Positions 28,242-36,803 of a DNA stretch of 64,000 nt are shown here, piece after piece. Every line of letters begins with the position of its first letter. The first letter of the stretch is position 1. Source of the DNA: Gelidibacter mesophilus DSM 14095 (lineage in GTDB: Bacteria > Bacteroidota > Bacteroidia > Flavobacteriales > Flavobacteriaceae); assembly GCF_000423005.1 (NCBI RefSeq), contig NZ_AUHD01000009.1, forward strand, positions 62,001 to 126,000. Direction: 5' to 3'. A program made the position numbers and the translations under genes. The notes beneath the pieces are model-generated. The model was not told the DNA's origin. It worked only from the letters and a program-made list of their open reading frames with translations, and did no database searches.

Positions 28242-29111
28242 TTATTCTACCAGTTTGTCTAAGGTATAAGTAATTAAATTATTTACAAGACTTGTTGGAT
28301 CCTTACTAAATTCGCCAGTCGCCCTATTGGCAATTATGGCGTTCAGCGATAAAGCTTTATGGCCCAAGAGCGCTGATAAGCAATAAATTCCTGCGGTTTC
28401 CATTTCCAGATTGGTAATGGGCATATTATCATAATTAAAACTCGCCAATTTTTCATTCAGATCATCGTCTTGCACAGGAAGCCTTAAAACCCTCCCCTGA
28501 GGTCCGTAAAATCCAACATTTGTTGCTGTAAAACCTTTGATAGTTCTGTCTGAACTAAATTTTTGCAACAATTCATCATTACATTTTACAATATATGGTT
28601 TTGATTTTAATGGGCTCCAATGGGTATGTTTTATGAGTGCTTCTGAAATTTTATGGTTTTGAATGTTCTCATTTTTGTAAAAATGCAACAAGCTGTCAAA
28701 ACCTGCGGCATAACCACTTATCAGAAATGAATCTATGGGGATTTCTTTCTGAATAGAGCCTGAGGTTCCAACTCTGATGATTTCTAATGTGGTCAGCTGA
28801 TCTTTAATTTCACGCTTTTCCAAATCGATATTGACCAAAGCATCCAATTCATTTAATACAATATCAATATTATCAGTTCCAATTCCGGTTGAAATGACTG
28901 AAATACGCTTTCCTTTATAAGTTCCGGTCTGGGTGTGAAACTCTCTTTTTTGGGTTTGAAATTCTATGGCGTCAAAGTGCTCAGTAATTTTTCCCACACG
29001 ATCAGGATCTCCAACGGTGATGATAGTTTTGGCAAGATGCTCGGGTCTTAAATTAAGGTGGTACACACTGCCATCCGGATTGAGTATAAGTTCTGATGCT
29101 TTTATAGACAT
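28242..29111 (-). CDS. Nucleoside phosphorylase (uridine phosphorylase-like)
   Basis: 289 residues, PNP/UDP family. Visible family landmarks: the phosphate site in TVGDPDRVGKI near residue 33, STGIGTDNIDIVLNEL near 72, the purine/pyrimidine pocket GTSGSIQ in the middle and the late MPITNLEMETAGIYCLSALLG with the ribose-binding EMET. It cleaves nucleosides with phosphate to base and ribose-1-phosphate in salvage. The start overlaps the stop of the DUF1835 gene by one base (TAATG), so it belongs to a tightly coupled operon with DUF1835 and SUI1. Base preference not assigned. Confidence 0.88.
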   Translation of the reverse strand: MSIKASELILNPDGSVYHLNLRPEHLAKTIITVGDPDRVGKITEHFDAIEFQTQKREFHTQTGTYKGKRISVISTGIGTDNIDIVLNELDALVNIDLEKREIKDQLTTLEIIRVGTSGSIQKEIPIDSFLISGYAAGFDSLLHFYKNENIQNHKISEALIKHTHWSPLKSKPYIVKCNDELLQKFSSDRTIKGFTATNVGFYGPQGRVLRLPVQDDDLNEKLASFNYDNMPITNLEMETAGIYCLSALLGHKALSLNAIIANRATGEFSKDPTSLVNNLITYTLDKLVE

Positions 29112-30040
29112 TACGTAGTTTTTATGAGTTTGTTTTGAATCTTACTGAATTTAAAATCCAGCTTTTTAACGCCTCCAAAAATCATTGGAGCCGTTAATTC
29201 TGATGAAAAATCGCGCTGCCCTAAAATAGCTTCATGACCTTTCCTATTTAAAACAAGTTGCTCCGCTTCTTGTACATAAAACATTTCTAGCGAATCAATC
29301 ATTCTGTTGATTTGAAGGTCTCCAAAGCCATAATAGCCTTGAAAATTGAGGATGTACCCCATTAAATGGCGTTTTGATTTTATATTATGATCTAAAATCA
29401 TATGAAGAGTATGCATTTCTAAAGTTGAAAAGCCTGTTCTATAATCTGGAAAACGTTCTAAATGTGCTTTTAAACAGTTGCTCAAATACGGAAAAGACGA
29501 CTTTTGAACAATAAATGGCTTCAAGAGATTGTGATCTTTGCCGCAATAAATACGCCATAAAGAACCCATTAAACTAGTGTCCGCTTCTGTAATTGCGATT
29601 TTATCTTGATATAGTTTCCGGAGCTGATCGGGTTTTAAGTCGGCAAGTGCCTTAAGATCCTTTTCTCCTTTTATCCGTCCACTACACACTAAAAATAGTG
29701 GTAAATCTATTTTTTTATTCTTTAAGATGTTTATGACAGCCATAAGATTGATATGACAGAACAAATCATATTCAAACCATAATATAATTTCATCGAACTG
29801 ATCAGTATGGTTTAAAATATCCAACTCGTCTTTTAGCTCGTCTTCATTGATTTCAATATCATAAAAATTTAATAGAAATTCCTTTCGAAGGTTGAAAAAC
29901 TCCTCAGAAACAACCTGTTCTGTAGTTGGTCCTTCACAAAGCATTTCCTGCCAAGTTAGAAAATGACCTTTAATCTTCAGATCTTTCAAATAATCCGTCA
30001 GATTATTGCCGTTGGTAATATGTAGAATCTTAGATGCCAT
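29111..30040 (-). CDS. DUF1835 domain-containing protein
   Basis: 309 residues, soluble. The N-terminus matches DUF1835 (ILHITNGNNLTDYLKDLKIKG), with the typical LTWQEMLCEGP following. The C-terminal part is helical and contains a winged-helix-like stretch near 235-285. No catalytic motif is evident and the biochemical function is unknown. The gene overlaps the start of the nucleoside phosphorylase and the stop of the SUI1 gene (TGATG), so the three proteins are made together. Confidence 0.82.
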   Translation of the reverse strand: MASKILHITNGNNLTDYLKDLKIKGHFLTWQEMLCEGPTTEQVVSEEFFNLRKEFLLNFYDIEINEDELKDELDILNHTDQFDEIILWFEYDLFCHINLMAVINILKNKKIDLPLFLVCSGRIKGEKDLKALADLKPDQLRKLYQDKIAITEADTSLMGSLWRIYCGKDHNLLKPFIVQKSSFPYLSNCLKAHLERFPDYRTGFSTLEMHTLHMILDHNIKSKRHLMGYILNFQGYYGFGDLQINRMIDSLEMFYVQEAEQLVLNRKGHEAILGQRDFSSELTAPMIFGGVKKLDFKFSKIQNKLIKTT

Positions 30041-30363
30041 CAGCCACCAACACGTTTTACATTAAATCCCTTTTCTTTTAAAAGCTTCATGATTTTATCT
30101 CTATAATCGCCTTGAATGATGATTTTATCATCCTTAAAACTTCCGCCAACACTTAAAGTTGTTTTAAGTTCTTTGGCTAAAATTTTAAAATCTTCCGAAG
30201 CGCCATTATATCCTTCTAAAATAGTAATGGGTTTTCCCTTTCGCTTCTCATATTTGCATAGAATTGGATCATCCTGTAACCAAATATTGGAAGGTTCAGC
30301 TTCTGGGGTTTCTTCCGGGGTGTGTTCTGGAAACAACTTTTTGAGTTGATCTTGTATATCCAT
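30040..30363 (-). CDS. SUI1/eIF1-like translation factor (YciH family)
   Basis: 107 residues. The C-terminal 70 residues are a SUI1 domain (KGKPITILEGYNGASEDFKILAKELKT, then GGSFKDDKIIIQGDYRDKIMKLLKEKGF). Bacterial YciH resembles eukaryotic eIF1 and can influence start selection in vitro, but its role in cells is unsettled. It leads the operon SUI1-DUF1835-nucleoside phosphorylase by overlapping genes. Full length for the family. It lies 124 bases behind the oxygenase gene; that gap contains only low-complexity TGGTTATGGATTA-like direct repeats. Confidence 0.9.
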   Translation of the reverse strand: MDIQDQLKKLFPEHTPEETPEAEPSNIWLQDDPILCKYEKRKGKPITILEGYNGASEDFKILAKELKTTLSVGGSFKDDKIIIQGDYRDKIMKLLKEKGFNVKRVGG

Positions 30364-30487
30364 TTTTTGTAGTCTCAGTATTGGTTATGGATTATCGGTT
30401 GTGGGTTATCTGTAATCAGTAATCGGTAATAAGTTCCAGTTTACCTCGCCAACTGCTGACTGCCATTTGTCAACTGAAGACTGCCAA

Positions 30488-31438
30488 CTATTTTTTAATC
30501 AATCCTAATTCCAATAAACGTTCATGTAAAAATTCGCCGGCTGTAATATCTTCAAACTGTTTGGGATGGTCTTTATCAATACAGCTCTCTAGGACGTCCA
30601 ATTTCATTTCGCTGATAGGATGCATGAAAAAAGGAATGGAATACCGTGAAGTTCCCCATAATTCTTTTGGCGGATTCACCACGCGATGGATGGTTGATTT
30701 TAGTTTGTTATTAGTATGACGAGACAGCATATCACCAACATTGATCATCAATTCATCTGGTGCCGCAATGGCATCAAGCCATTCTCCTTTATGATTTTGA
30801 ACTTGTAGACCGCGACCTTGCGCACCCATTAAAAGAGTAATTAGATTAATGTCGCCATGAGCTGCCGCACGAACTGCATTCTTAGGCTCTTCTGTAATTG
30901 GAGGATAATGGATAGGTCTTAAAATGGAGTTTCCGTTATATATATAATTATCAAAATAGGTTTCCTCTAAATCTAAATGCAACGCCAAAGCTCTTAAGAC
31001 GTATTTGGCTGTTTTTTCAAGCATTGCATATGCTTCTTTACCAACTTCATTAAATTTTGGCAATTCGGTAACCGTGACATTTTTGGGATATTCTTTCATT
31101 CGAACCGGATCGTCCTCCACATACTGACCGAAATGCCAAAATTCTTTTAAATCGCCTTGTTTTTGACCTTTAGCACTTTCTTTTCCGAAAGATACATAGC
31201 CACGCTGTCCGCCAATTCCTGGGATTTCGTATTTTTCTTTTTGGTCCAAAGGCAATGAAAAGAAATTTTTAATCTCTTCATATAAATCTTCTACTAATTT
31301 ATCGTCTAAAAAATGGCCTTTAAGCGCTACAAAACCTATTTCTTCATAAGCTTTGCCTATTTCATCAATAAACTTTTGCTTTCTAACCGGATCTCCAGAA
31401 ACAAAATCCTGAAGATTAACACTTGGTATCACATTCAT
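30488..31438 (-). CDS. Isopenicillin-N-synthase-like 2-oxoglutarate/Fe(II) oxygenase
   Basis: 316 residues, no signal peptide. The facial triad is visible: HGD with H194 and D196, the distal His in KSTIHRVVNP, and the 2OG-binding Arg-x-Ser in RYSIPFF. The N-terminal DIOX_N part starts at IPSVNLQDF. The family includes IPNS, plant dioxygenases and ethylene-forming enzymes. No biosynthetic neighbours are present, so the substrate is unknown. All metal ligands are intact, so it is probably active. Confidence 0.88.
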   Translation of the reverse strand: MNVIPSVNLQDFVSGDPVRKQKFIDEIGKAYEEIGFVALKGHFLDDKLVEDLYEEIKNFFSLPLDQKEKYEIPGIGGQRGYVSFGKESAKGQKQGDLKEFWHFGQYVEDDPVRMKEYPKNVTVTELPKFNEVGKEAYAMLEKTAKYVLRALALHLDLEETYFDNYIYNGNSILRPIHYPPITEEPKNAVRAAAHGDINLITLLMGAQGRGLQVQNHKGEWLDAIAAPDELMINVGDMLSRHTNNKLKSTIHRVVNPPKELWGTSRYSIPFFMHPISEMKLDVLESCIDKDHPKQFEDITAGEFLHERLLELGLIKK

Positions 31439-31530
31439 TTTTCTATATGTTTTAGATTTAACTGCCTGTATTACAAAAGTAACGAAATACTGTTAAAAGT
31501 ACTCGCTTTATTACGCTAATTATGGACTGA

Positions 31531-31565
31531 TTTGAGGCCAATCTCTCGATTTTTATTTACATTTG
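31531..31565 (+). promoter_or_regulatory. Promoter of the E1 dehydrogenase gene
   Basis: TTTG at 31531-31534 and TACATTTG at 31558-31565, a perfect TAnnTTTG box, 23 bases apart. The leader to the ATG at 31586 would be only about 14 bases. Confidence 0.6.
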
Positions 31566-31585
31566 AGTTTTAAATCTAGAACCTT

Positions 31586-33586
31586 ATGTTGACATCTACC
31601 AAGAGTCATATCAATTACGATAAGAAAAATCTTGACGACCGAATACTTCTTCAACTTTATAAAAATATGTTGAAGCCACGATTGATTGAAGAGAAGATGT
31701 TGATTCTCTTGCGCCAGGGCAAAGTTTCCAAATGGTTTTCAGGTATTGGCCAAGAAGCTATATCTGTTGGCGTAACAATGGCGTTGCAAGCAAACGAATA
31801 CATTTTGCCAATGCACCGAAATCTCGGTGTGTTTACCACTCGTGATATTCCGCTGCACAGACTGTTCAGTCAGTGGCAGGGAAAGGCGAATGGTTTTACG
31901 AAAGGACGTGATCGTTCGTTTCATTTTGGTACGCAAGAGTATCATATTGTGGGGATGATTTCACATTTAGGTCCGCAATTGGGTGTGGCAGATGGAATTG
32001 CTCTGGCAAGTAAACTAAAAAATAAAGGTCAGGTAACGGCCGTCTTTACTGGAGAAGGAGGGACTAGTGAAGGTGATTTTCATGAAGCGCTGAACGTTGC
32101 CTCGGTCTGGCAATTGCCTGTGATCTTTTGTATTGAAAATAATGGTTATGGCTTGTCCACTCCAACGTCTGAGCAGTATTACTGCAAGGATTTGGCAGAT
32201 AGAGGTAAAGGCTACGGTATTGATTCCTTTATTTTGGATGGAAACAACATTCTAGAAGTCTACGGGAAAGTTTTGAAATTAGCGGAAAGCGTGCGTAAAC
32301 GTCCCCGTCCGATATTGCTCGAGTTTAAGACCTTTAGAATGCGCGGTCATGAGGAGGCAAGCGGCACCAAATACGTTCCTCAAGAATTGATGACAGAATG
32401 GGAAACCAAAGATCCGATCACTAATTATAGAAATTATCTATTAAACTTAGGCATTTTGACTAGCGCCATAGATAAAGAACTACATACTACTATTAAAGCA
32501 GAAATTGACGAAGCGCTTCAAACTGCAGGTGAAGAAGAAGCCATAGTTGCTGATGAAAGCGTAGAACTTGGAGATGTTTATAAACCTTATGAATACAAGC
32601 ATATTGATGCGGATTTGCCTTCAGAGAACATTCGGTTCATTGATGCTATTTCGCAGGGTTTAAGACAAAGCATGCAGCGTCATCGCGATTTGGTCATTAT
32701 GGGACAGGACATTGCCGAATATGGCGGAGTCTTTAAAATTACAGAGGGATTTGTGGAAGAGTTTGGAAACGAACGTGTGCGCAATACGCCCATTTGTGAA
32801 TCGGCCATTGTTGAAGCGGGGATGGGCTTGTCTATTGCGGGGATGAAAGCAGTTGTTGAAATGCAGTTTGCAGACTTTGTGAGTTCTGGCTTTAATCCGA
32901 TTGTGAATTATTTAGCAAAATCTTATTACCGCTGGAACCAGAATGCAGATGTGGTGGTAAGAATGCCTTGCGGTGCAGGTGTTGCGGCCGGACCTTTCCA
33001 TTCTCAGACCAATGAAGCATGGTTTACTAAAACGCCTGGATTGAAAGTGGTGTATCCGGCATTTCCATATGATGCGAAAGGTTTGTTAGCCACGGCCATA
33101 AATGACCCTAATCCCGTTTTGTATTTTGAACATAAAGCTTTGTACAGAAGCATACGCCAGGAAGTGCCAACGGAATATTTTACCATTCCTTTTGGAAAAG
33201 CCTCCGTTTTAAAGGAGGGTCAATCCATAACTATCATCACTTATGGGGCTGGGGTACATTGGGCGTTGGATGTCCTAGAGAAAAACACAGACATTTCAGC
33301 TGATCTTATTGATTTAAGAACACTTCAACCTTTAGATACTCGAGCAATTTATAAGTCGGTCAGAAAAACAGGACGCGCCATCATTCTTCAGGAAGATTCC
33401 ATGTTTGGCGGAATTGCAAGTGATCTGTCAGCTTTGATTATGGAAAATTGTTTTGAGTATTTGGACGCTCCAGTAAAACGAGTAGCAAGTATGGAAACGC
33501 CCATTCCTTTTATCAATCAATTGGAAGATCAATACTTGGCGAAAGGGAAATTTGAGATGGCTTTGAGGGCCGTTTTGGAATATTGA
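31586..33586 (+). CDS. 2-oxoacid dehydrogenase E1, fused alpha and beta subunits
   Basis: 666 residues. Residues about 20-330 are E1 alpha with the ThDP motif GEGGTSEGDFHEALN followed by ENNGYGLSTPTS. Residues about 345-666 are E1 beta (ISQGLRQSMQRHRDLVIMGQDIAEYGG and the late TYGAGVHWALD). In most bacteria these are two genes. The family decarboxylates branched-chain 2-oxoacids or pyruvate and passes the acyl group to an E2; the E2 and E3 genes are not here. The branched-chain type fits best, because flavobacteria make iso-branched fatty acids from such substrates, but this is inference. Confidence 0.9.
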   Translation: MLTSTKSHINYDKKNLDDRILLQLYKNMLKPRLIEEKMLILLRQGKVSKWFSGIGQEAISVGVTMALQANEYILPMHRNLGVFTTRDIPLHRLFSQWQGKANGFTKGRDRSFHFGTQEYHIVGMISHLGPQLGVADGIALASKLKNKGQVTAVFTGEGGTSEGDFHEALNVASVWQLPVIFCIENNGYGLSTPTSEQYYCKDLADRGKGYGIDSFILDGNNILEVYGKVLKLAESVRKRPRPILLEFKTFRMRGHEEASGTKYVPQELMTEWETKDPITNYRNYLLNLGILTSAIDKELHTTIKAEIDEALQTAGEEEAIVADESVELGDVYKPYEYKHIDADLPSENIRFIDAISQGLRQSMQRHRDLVIMGQDIAEYGGVFKITEGFVEEFGNERVRNTPICESAIVEAGMGLSIAGMKAVVEMQFADFVSSGFNPIVNYLAKSYYRWNQNADVVVRMPCGAGVAAGPFHSQTNEAWFTKTPGLKVVYPAFPYDAKGLLATAINDPNPVLYFEHKALYRSIRQEVPTEYFTIPFGKASVLKEGQSITIITYGAGVHWALDVLEKNTDISADLIDLRTLQPLDTRAIYKSVRKTGRAIILQEDSMFGGIASDLSALIMENCFEYLDAPVKRVASMETPIPFINQLEDQYLAKGKFEMALRAVLEY

Positions 33587-33716
33587 TATTCGTGAAGACT
33601 AATCTAAAAGTTAAGGAAATTAAATAGCTAAATTGCAATCACCATAACTTTTCAAATATTACTTTTTTTTCCTTAACTTACAGAAACAAAACTTCACTTT
33701 TTTAAAACGAAATATT

Positions 33717-33920
33717 ATGAGCGAGATAAAAATATATTCAGGCAACTCTCAAGTAACTGTCATGGAAATCAAAAATCTATTGGAAAATGAACACATTGAA
33801 TATCAGGTTTTGAACAAATCGGATTCTACTTACCCTGGAATTTATGGTGACATAGAAATTTACGTCTCTGAAGCCGATGCGAATAAAGCCCAAGAGTTAG
33901 TAGGAAATGTCAAGTTGTAA
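33717..33920 (+). CDS. DUF2007-type small protein
   Basis: 67 residues. The sequence has the short alpha/beta pattern of DUF2007 (putative signal-transducing protein): IKIYSGNSQVTVMEIKNLLE, a second strand, and EIYVSEADANKAQELV at the end. Function unknown. It is transcribed alone and followed immediately by a strong terminator, which supports it as a real gene. Confidence 0.75.
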   Translation: MSEIKIYSGNSQVTVMEIKNLLENEHIEYQVLNKSDSTYPGIYGDIEIYVSEADANKAQELVGNVKL

Positions 33921-33940
33921 ATACGATTGCATCTACATAG

Positions 33941-33967
33941 AAAAAGTCCGCTCTAAGCGGACTTTTT
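33941..33967. terminator. Bidirectional terminator
   Basis: A perfect 12-bp stem with a 3-base loop, an A run on the left and a T run on the right. It lies between the DUF2007 gene and the convergent dipeptidase gene. Confidence 0.88.
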
Positions 33968-33990
33968 TAATAGCTTTTAGTATTTAATTT

Positions 33991-35304
33991 CTAACTTTTC
34001 ATCTTCTCAGCATAGGCCTGAACTTCGTCTAGAACCCTTAAGAGGTTTCCGCTCCATAACATTCCAATCTGCTCTTCTGTATACCCACGTTTAACAAGTT
34101 CTAAGGTAACATTAAAAGTTTCGGAGGCGTCATTCCAGCCTTCGATACCGCCGCCGCCGTCAAAATCACTGCTGATGCCCACATGTTCAATACCAATTTT
34201 ATTCACCATATAATCGAGATGGTCAATAAAATCAGCTACATTGACTGCTGGTGGCACATCTTTCATCGTTTTCATTTGCGCTTCAACCAAAGGCTTAACT
34301 TTTTGTAAAACATCAGAATAAGCATTACGCTCATCTTCAGATAATTCTTTAAGATCATCCCAATCCAAATATGCCACGTTCATGGAATCCATGATTTTTA
34401 AAGCCACTTCCTTTTTAAAGGCCGTATGTTTTTCGTTTTTTTCAATATCCAAATAGCCAGCAAAAGCAACGGTTTGGACAACACCACCATTTTTCTTTAA
34501 CCACTCTAATTGTTCGTCATCTAAATTTCGACTGTGGTCACACAGAGCTCTTGCTGAAGAATGCGAAGCTATAATTGGTACTTCTGATAGCTCAATCATA
34601 TCTCTCATGGCTTCCTTGCTTGGATGGGATACATCTATCATCATACCCAAGCGGTTCATTTCCTTAATGACTTGTTTGCCTAGATTGCTTAAGCCGTCGT
34701 GAAGCCAAATTGAATCTAATTCACCCGTATTACTATCACTCAATTGACTGTGGCCGTTATGTGCCAAGGACATATAGCGTCCGCCTAAATCATAGAAGCG
34801 TTCCACGTTTTTAATATCCTTACCTACCGGGTATCCATTTTCAATTCCGATCATGGCCACTTTTTTGCCAGATTTTACAATGCGCCTTACGTCATCAGAC
34901 GTTAAAGCCAGTTCAATTTGGTCTGGAGCAATGTTTTCTACCAACTTGTGGATGGCATCAAATTTACCCATCGCCGTCTCATGTGCCTTTTTAAAACCGG
35001 CATCATCCAATTCCTCCTGCCCTGTGTAGACAATAAACCAAGCGACGTCCAACCCGCCTTGATCCATTTTTGGTAAGGTGACTTGCGAATCGAGATCTTG
35101 TGTATAATTTGTGGTATCAGTGAAGTTTTTGACATTAAAATCACAATGTGTATCAAGGGTGATAACCCGTTCATGTATCGCTTTTGCACGTTCCAAAAGA
35201 GCTATGGAATCTTGTTTTGAATCGGTTTCGGTCATTGATTTTTTGTCGTCTTTACAGCTCATGAAAAGCGTGATTAAACTTAGGGTAAAAATTGTTTTTC
35301 TCAT
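33991..35304 (-). CDS. Membrane dipeptidase lipoprotein, peptidase M19
   Basis: 437 residues from the ATG at 35304; 10 more codons are open upstream, but this start gives a proper lipoprotein signal, with Cys after LFMS near residue 17. The mature enzyme is the TIM-barrel renal dipeptidase fold: the metal motif DTHCDF, GIENGYPVG, LAHNGHSQLSDS, IDVSHPS and IASHSSARALCDH are all present. Zn-dependent cleavage of dipeptides outside the cytoplasm is expected. The metal-site His and Asp residues are intact. Divergent from the DPBB-like lipoprotein gene. Confidence 0.9.
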   Translation of the reverse strand: MRKTIFTLSLITLFMSCKDDKKSMTETDSKQDSIALLERAKAIHERVITLDTHCDFNVKNFTDTTNYTQDLDSQVTLPKMDQGGLDVAWFIVYTGQEELDDAGFKKAHETAMGKFDAIHKLVENIAPDQIELALTSDDVRRIVKSGKKVAMIGIENGYPVGKDIKNVERFYDLGGRYMSLAHNGHSQLSDSNTGELDSIWLHDGLSNLGKQVIKEMNRLGMMIDVSHPSKEAMRDMIELSEVPIIASHSSARALCDHSRNLDDEQLEWLKKNGGVVQTVAFAGYLDIEKNEKHTAFKKEVALKIMDSMNVAYLDWDDLKELSEDERNAYSDVLQKVKPLVEAQMKTMKDVPPAVNVADFIDHLDYMVNKIGIEHVGISSDFDGGGGIEGWNDASETFNVTLELVKRGYTEEQIGMLWSGNLLRVLDEVQAYAEKMKS

Positions 35305-35369
35305 AGGATGGTTTACTAAAAATTGAAATGACAAGTTACAAAAATGTATTTATGTTGTATATTTATTTT

Positions 35370-35771
35370 ATGCAAATCCGATTTCTGTTTTTGGCGTTAG
35401 TGGTCCTTGGTTGTTCTGAAAAAAAAAATGAGGAACCCAATTATTATTGGGATTCGATTGTTGTAACGGCTTCTGCTTACAATTCTACGGTCAGACAAAC
35501 TAGCAAAAATCCGCACATCACTGCTTTTGGGGATAGCTTAAAACCGGGCATGAGATATATTGCGGTCTCCAGAGACTTGTTGCGGAAGGGTCTAAAACAT
35601 AATACTCCTGTCGTAATTGAAGGGTTTGAAGGCATTTATTTGGTAAAGGATAAGATGCATTATAAATGGCGTAATCATATCGATATTTATATGGGAGAGG
35701 ATATTGAAGCCGCAAAGGAGTGGGGAAGAAGAAAAGTGTGTATTGATTATAGGTTGCCTATTGAAGATTAA
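35370..35771 (+). CDS. Small lipoprotein with 3D/double-psi-barrel-like domain
   Basis: 133 residues from the ATG at 35370, which gives a lipoprotein signal with Cys after VVLG; in-frame ATGs upstream reach into the neighbouring gene region. The mature part contains VTASAYNSTVRQTSKNP, ITAFGDSLKPGMRYIAVS and VVIEGFEGIYLVKDKMHYKW..HIDIYMG, which fits the 3D domain of lytic-transglycosylase-like proteins. The final Asp in IDIYMG and the D of KDKM correspond to the conserved acidic residues. A wall-related role is likely but unproven. A hairpin follows the stop. Confidence 0.75.
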   Translation: MQIRFLFLALVVLGCSEKKNEEPNYYWDSIVVTASAYNSTVRQTSKNPHITAFGDSLKPGMRYIAVSRDLLRKGLKHNTPVVIEGFEGIYLVKDKMHYKWRNHIDIYMGEDIEAAKEWGRRKVCIDYRLPIED

Positions 35772-35787
35772 AAATAATTAAAAAACC

Positions 35788-35815
35788 AACCTGTTTGATT
35801 CTTATCAAACAGGTT
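35788..35815. terminator. Hairpin between convergent genes
   Basis: An 11-bp perfect stem (35788-35798 with 35805-35815) with a 6-base loop, 16 bases after the stop of the DPBB-like gene. The A run on the left favours termination of minus-strand transcripts; the T run on the right is weak. Confidence 0.6.
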
Positions 35816-35884
35816 CGGTAAATTTTCGTGAGAAATAGTTTGAAATATCTTTCTTGATAGTCCAATTTATAAGCAAATCTATAA

Positions 35885-36446
35885 TTATTTTGTATCTGCC
35901 TCAGATAGCAGAAATGGATAGGCTTCCTTGATTTCTTTCAGTTCAGAAGCGGTTAATTTGTCTGGAGCTTTTCCAAAAAAAAGCATATCCATAAACTTCT
36001 CTAAGTTCATAGTATGCTTTTGAAAGTTCGTCTTGAACCGCAATAAATGTCTCATAATTAGAAGTTTCACTCGTACTTAGGGATACCACCGCTTTTTTAG
36101 GGTGGTCAGATAATAGGTTCATTTCTTTACCATTGCAATAGCTACAAGTCTCCTCGCCATTATTATCTATGAACAATTTTGTCAGATCTTTCAACTCGTT
36201 TAATTCAATAATTTTATCGTCAACCATCAATTCATTCTTTGAATTTAAATTGATTCTTAATATGTTACGTTCATTAATTTCTTCAGAACAGATTATGCCT
36301 GGAGGGCAGTCAGGTGGGAGTTTTCTATGAATGCCCTTATCGGTAGAAATCGTGGTGGTCACCAAAAAGAAGATCAATAATAAAAAAGCAATGTCTGCCA
36401 TGGAGCCCGCATTGACCTGTGGCGCTGATTTTTGTGAATGTCTCAT
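35885..36446 (-). CDS. ExbD/TolR family biopolymer transport protein, with apparent +1 frameshift
   Basis: The N-terminal 157 residues read well: basic start, PQVNAGSMADIAFLLLIFFLVTTTIST with the conserved membrane Asp of ExbD, then a periplasmic domain. At the 8-A run 35975-35982 (8 T on the coding strand) the frame ends after a short unlike tail at 35943. Reading 7 T instead joins the frame to GKAPDKLTASELKEIKEAYP...SEADTK, ending at 35885, which matches the usual flavobacterial ExbD tail and gives about 186 residues. ExbD works with ExbB and TonB to energise outer-membrane transport, but neither is near. The lesion is a real frameshift, slippage or sequence error. Confidence 0.8.
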
Positions 36447-36803
36447 AATGTGAAGTTTTTAAGGATATGTTAACGGAATCACAAAATTGATGCCAACTGA
36501 TATTCTACCTTATCATGGCCATGAATTATGGCCCACGCAAATGGCTCATTTTCAAAACGCAATTAAACACGTTTAATTTTTTCACACCAATAAAATGTCG
36601 GGTTTCTATCTGAATTATGAAGTTTTATGTGCTGGAGAAAAACATCACATAAAGATTATGATGGGATAATTGAAAAAATAGAAAGTCTTGGATTGAAAAA
36701 AGCGATTAAATAAATGATAAGTTTATTTAACCGCTTTTGTTGATAAGTGTAAATTATAAAACTGTGGCCTAAATCTATTTGACCTTTAATAATTATAAAA
36801 ATA
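36447..36803. other. Intergenic region with minus-strand terminator
   Basis: 357 bases between the ExbD gene and the glutamate-synthase-like gene. It contains the terminator at 36697-36738. Two 28-codon open frames on the plus strand (36490-36576 and 36627-36713) look partly coding, but they are short, lack homology I recognise, and the second overlaps the terminator. Confidence 0.5.
36697..36738 (-). terminator. Terminator of the glutamate-synthase-like gene
   Basis: An imperfect stem of 16-17 bp with a short loop. On the minus strand it ends in a run of six T, 66 bases after the stop at 36804. Confidence 0.8.

Noticed and set aside
30364-30487. TGGTTATGGATTA- and CAACTG-rich stretch, possible repeat array
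   Set aside because: Short, irregular low-complexity direct repeats without conserved spacing; not CRISPR.
36490-36713. Two short plus-strand open frames (MPTDILPYHG... and MCWRKTSHKDYDG...) that look partly coding
   Set aside because: Only 28 codons each, in different frames with stops before them; the second overlaps the minus-strand terminator. They may be relics of a decayed gene but cannot be supported.
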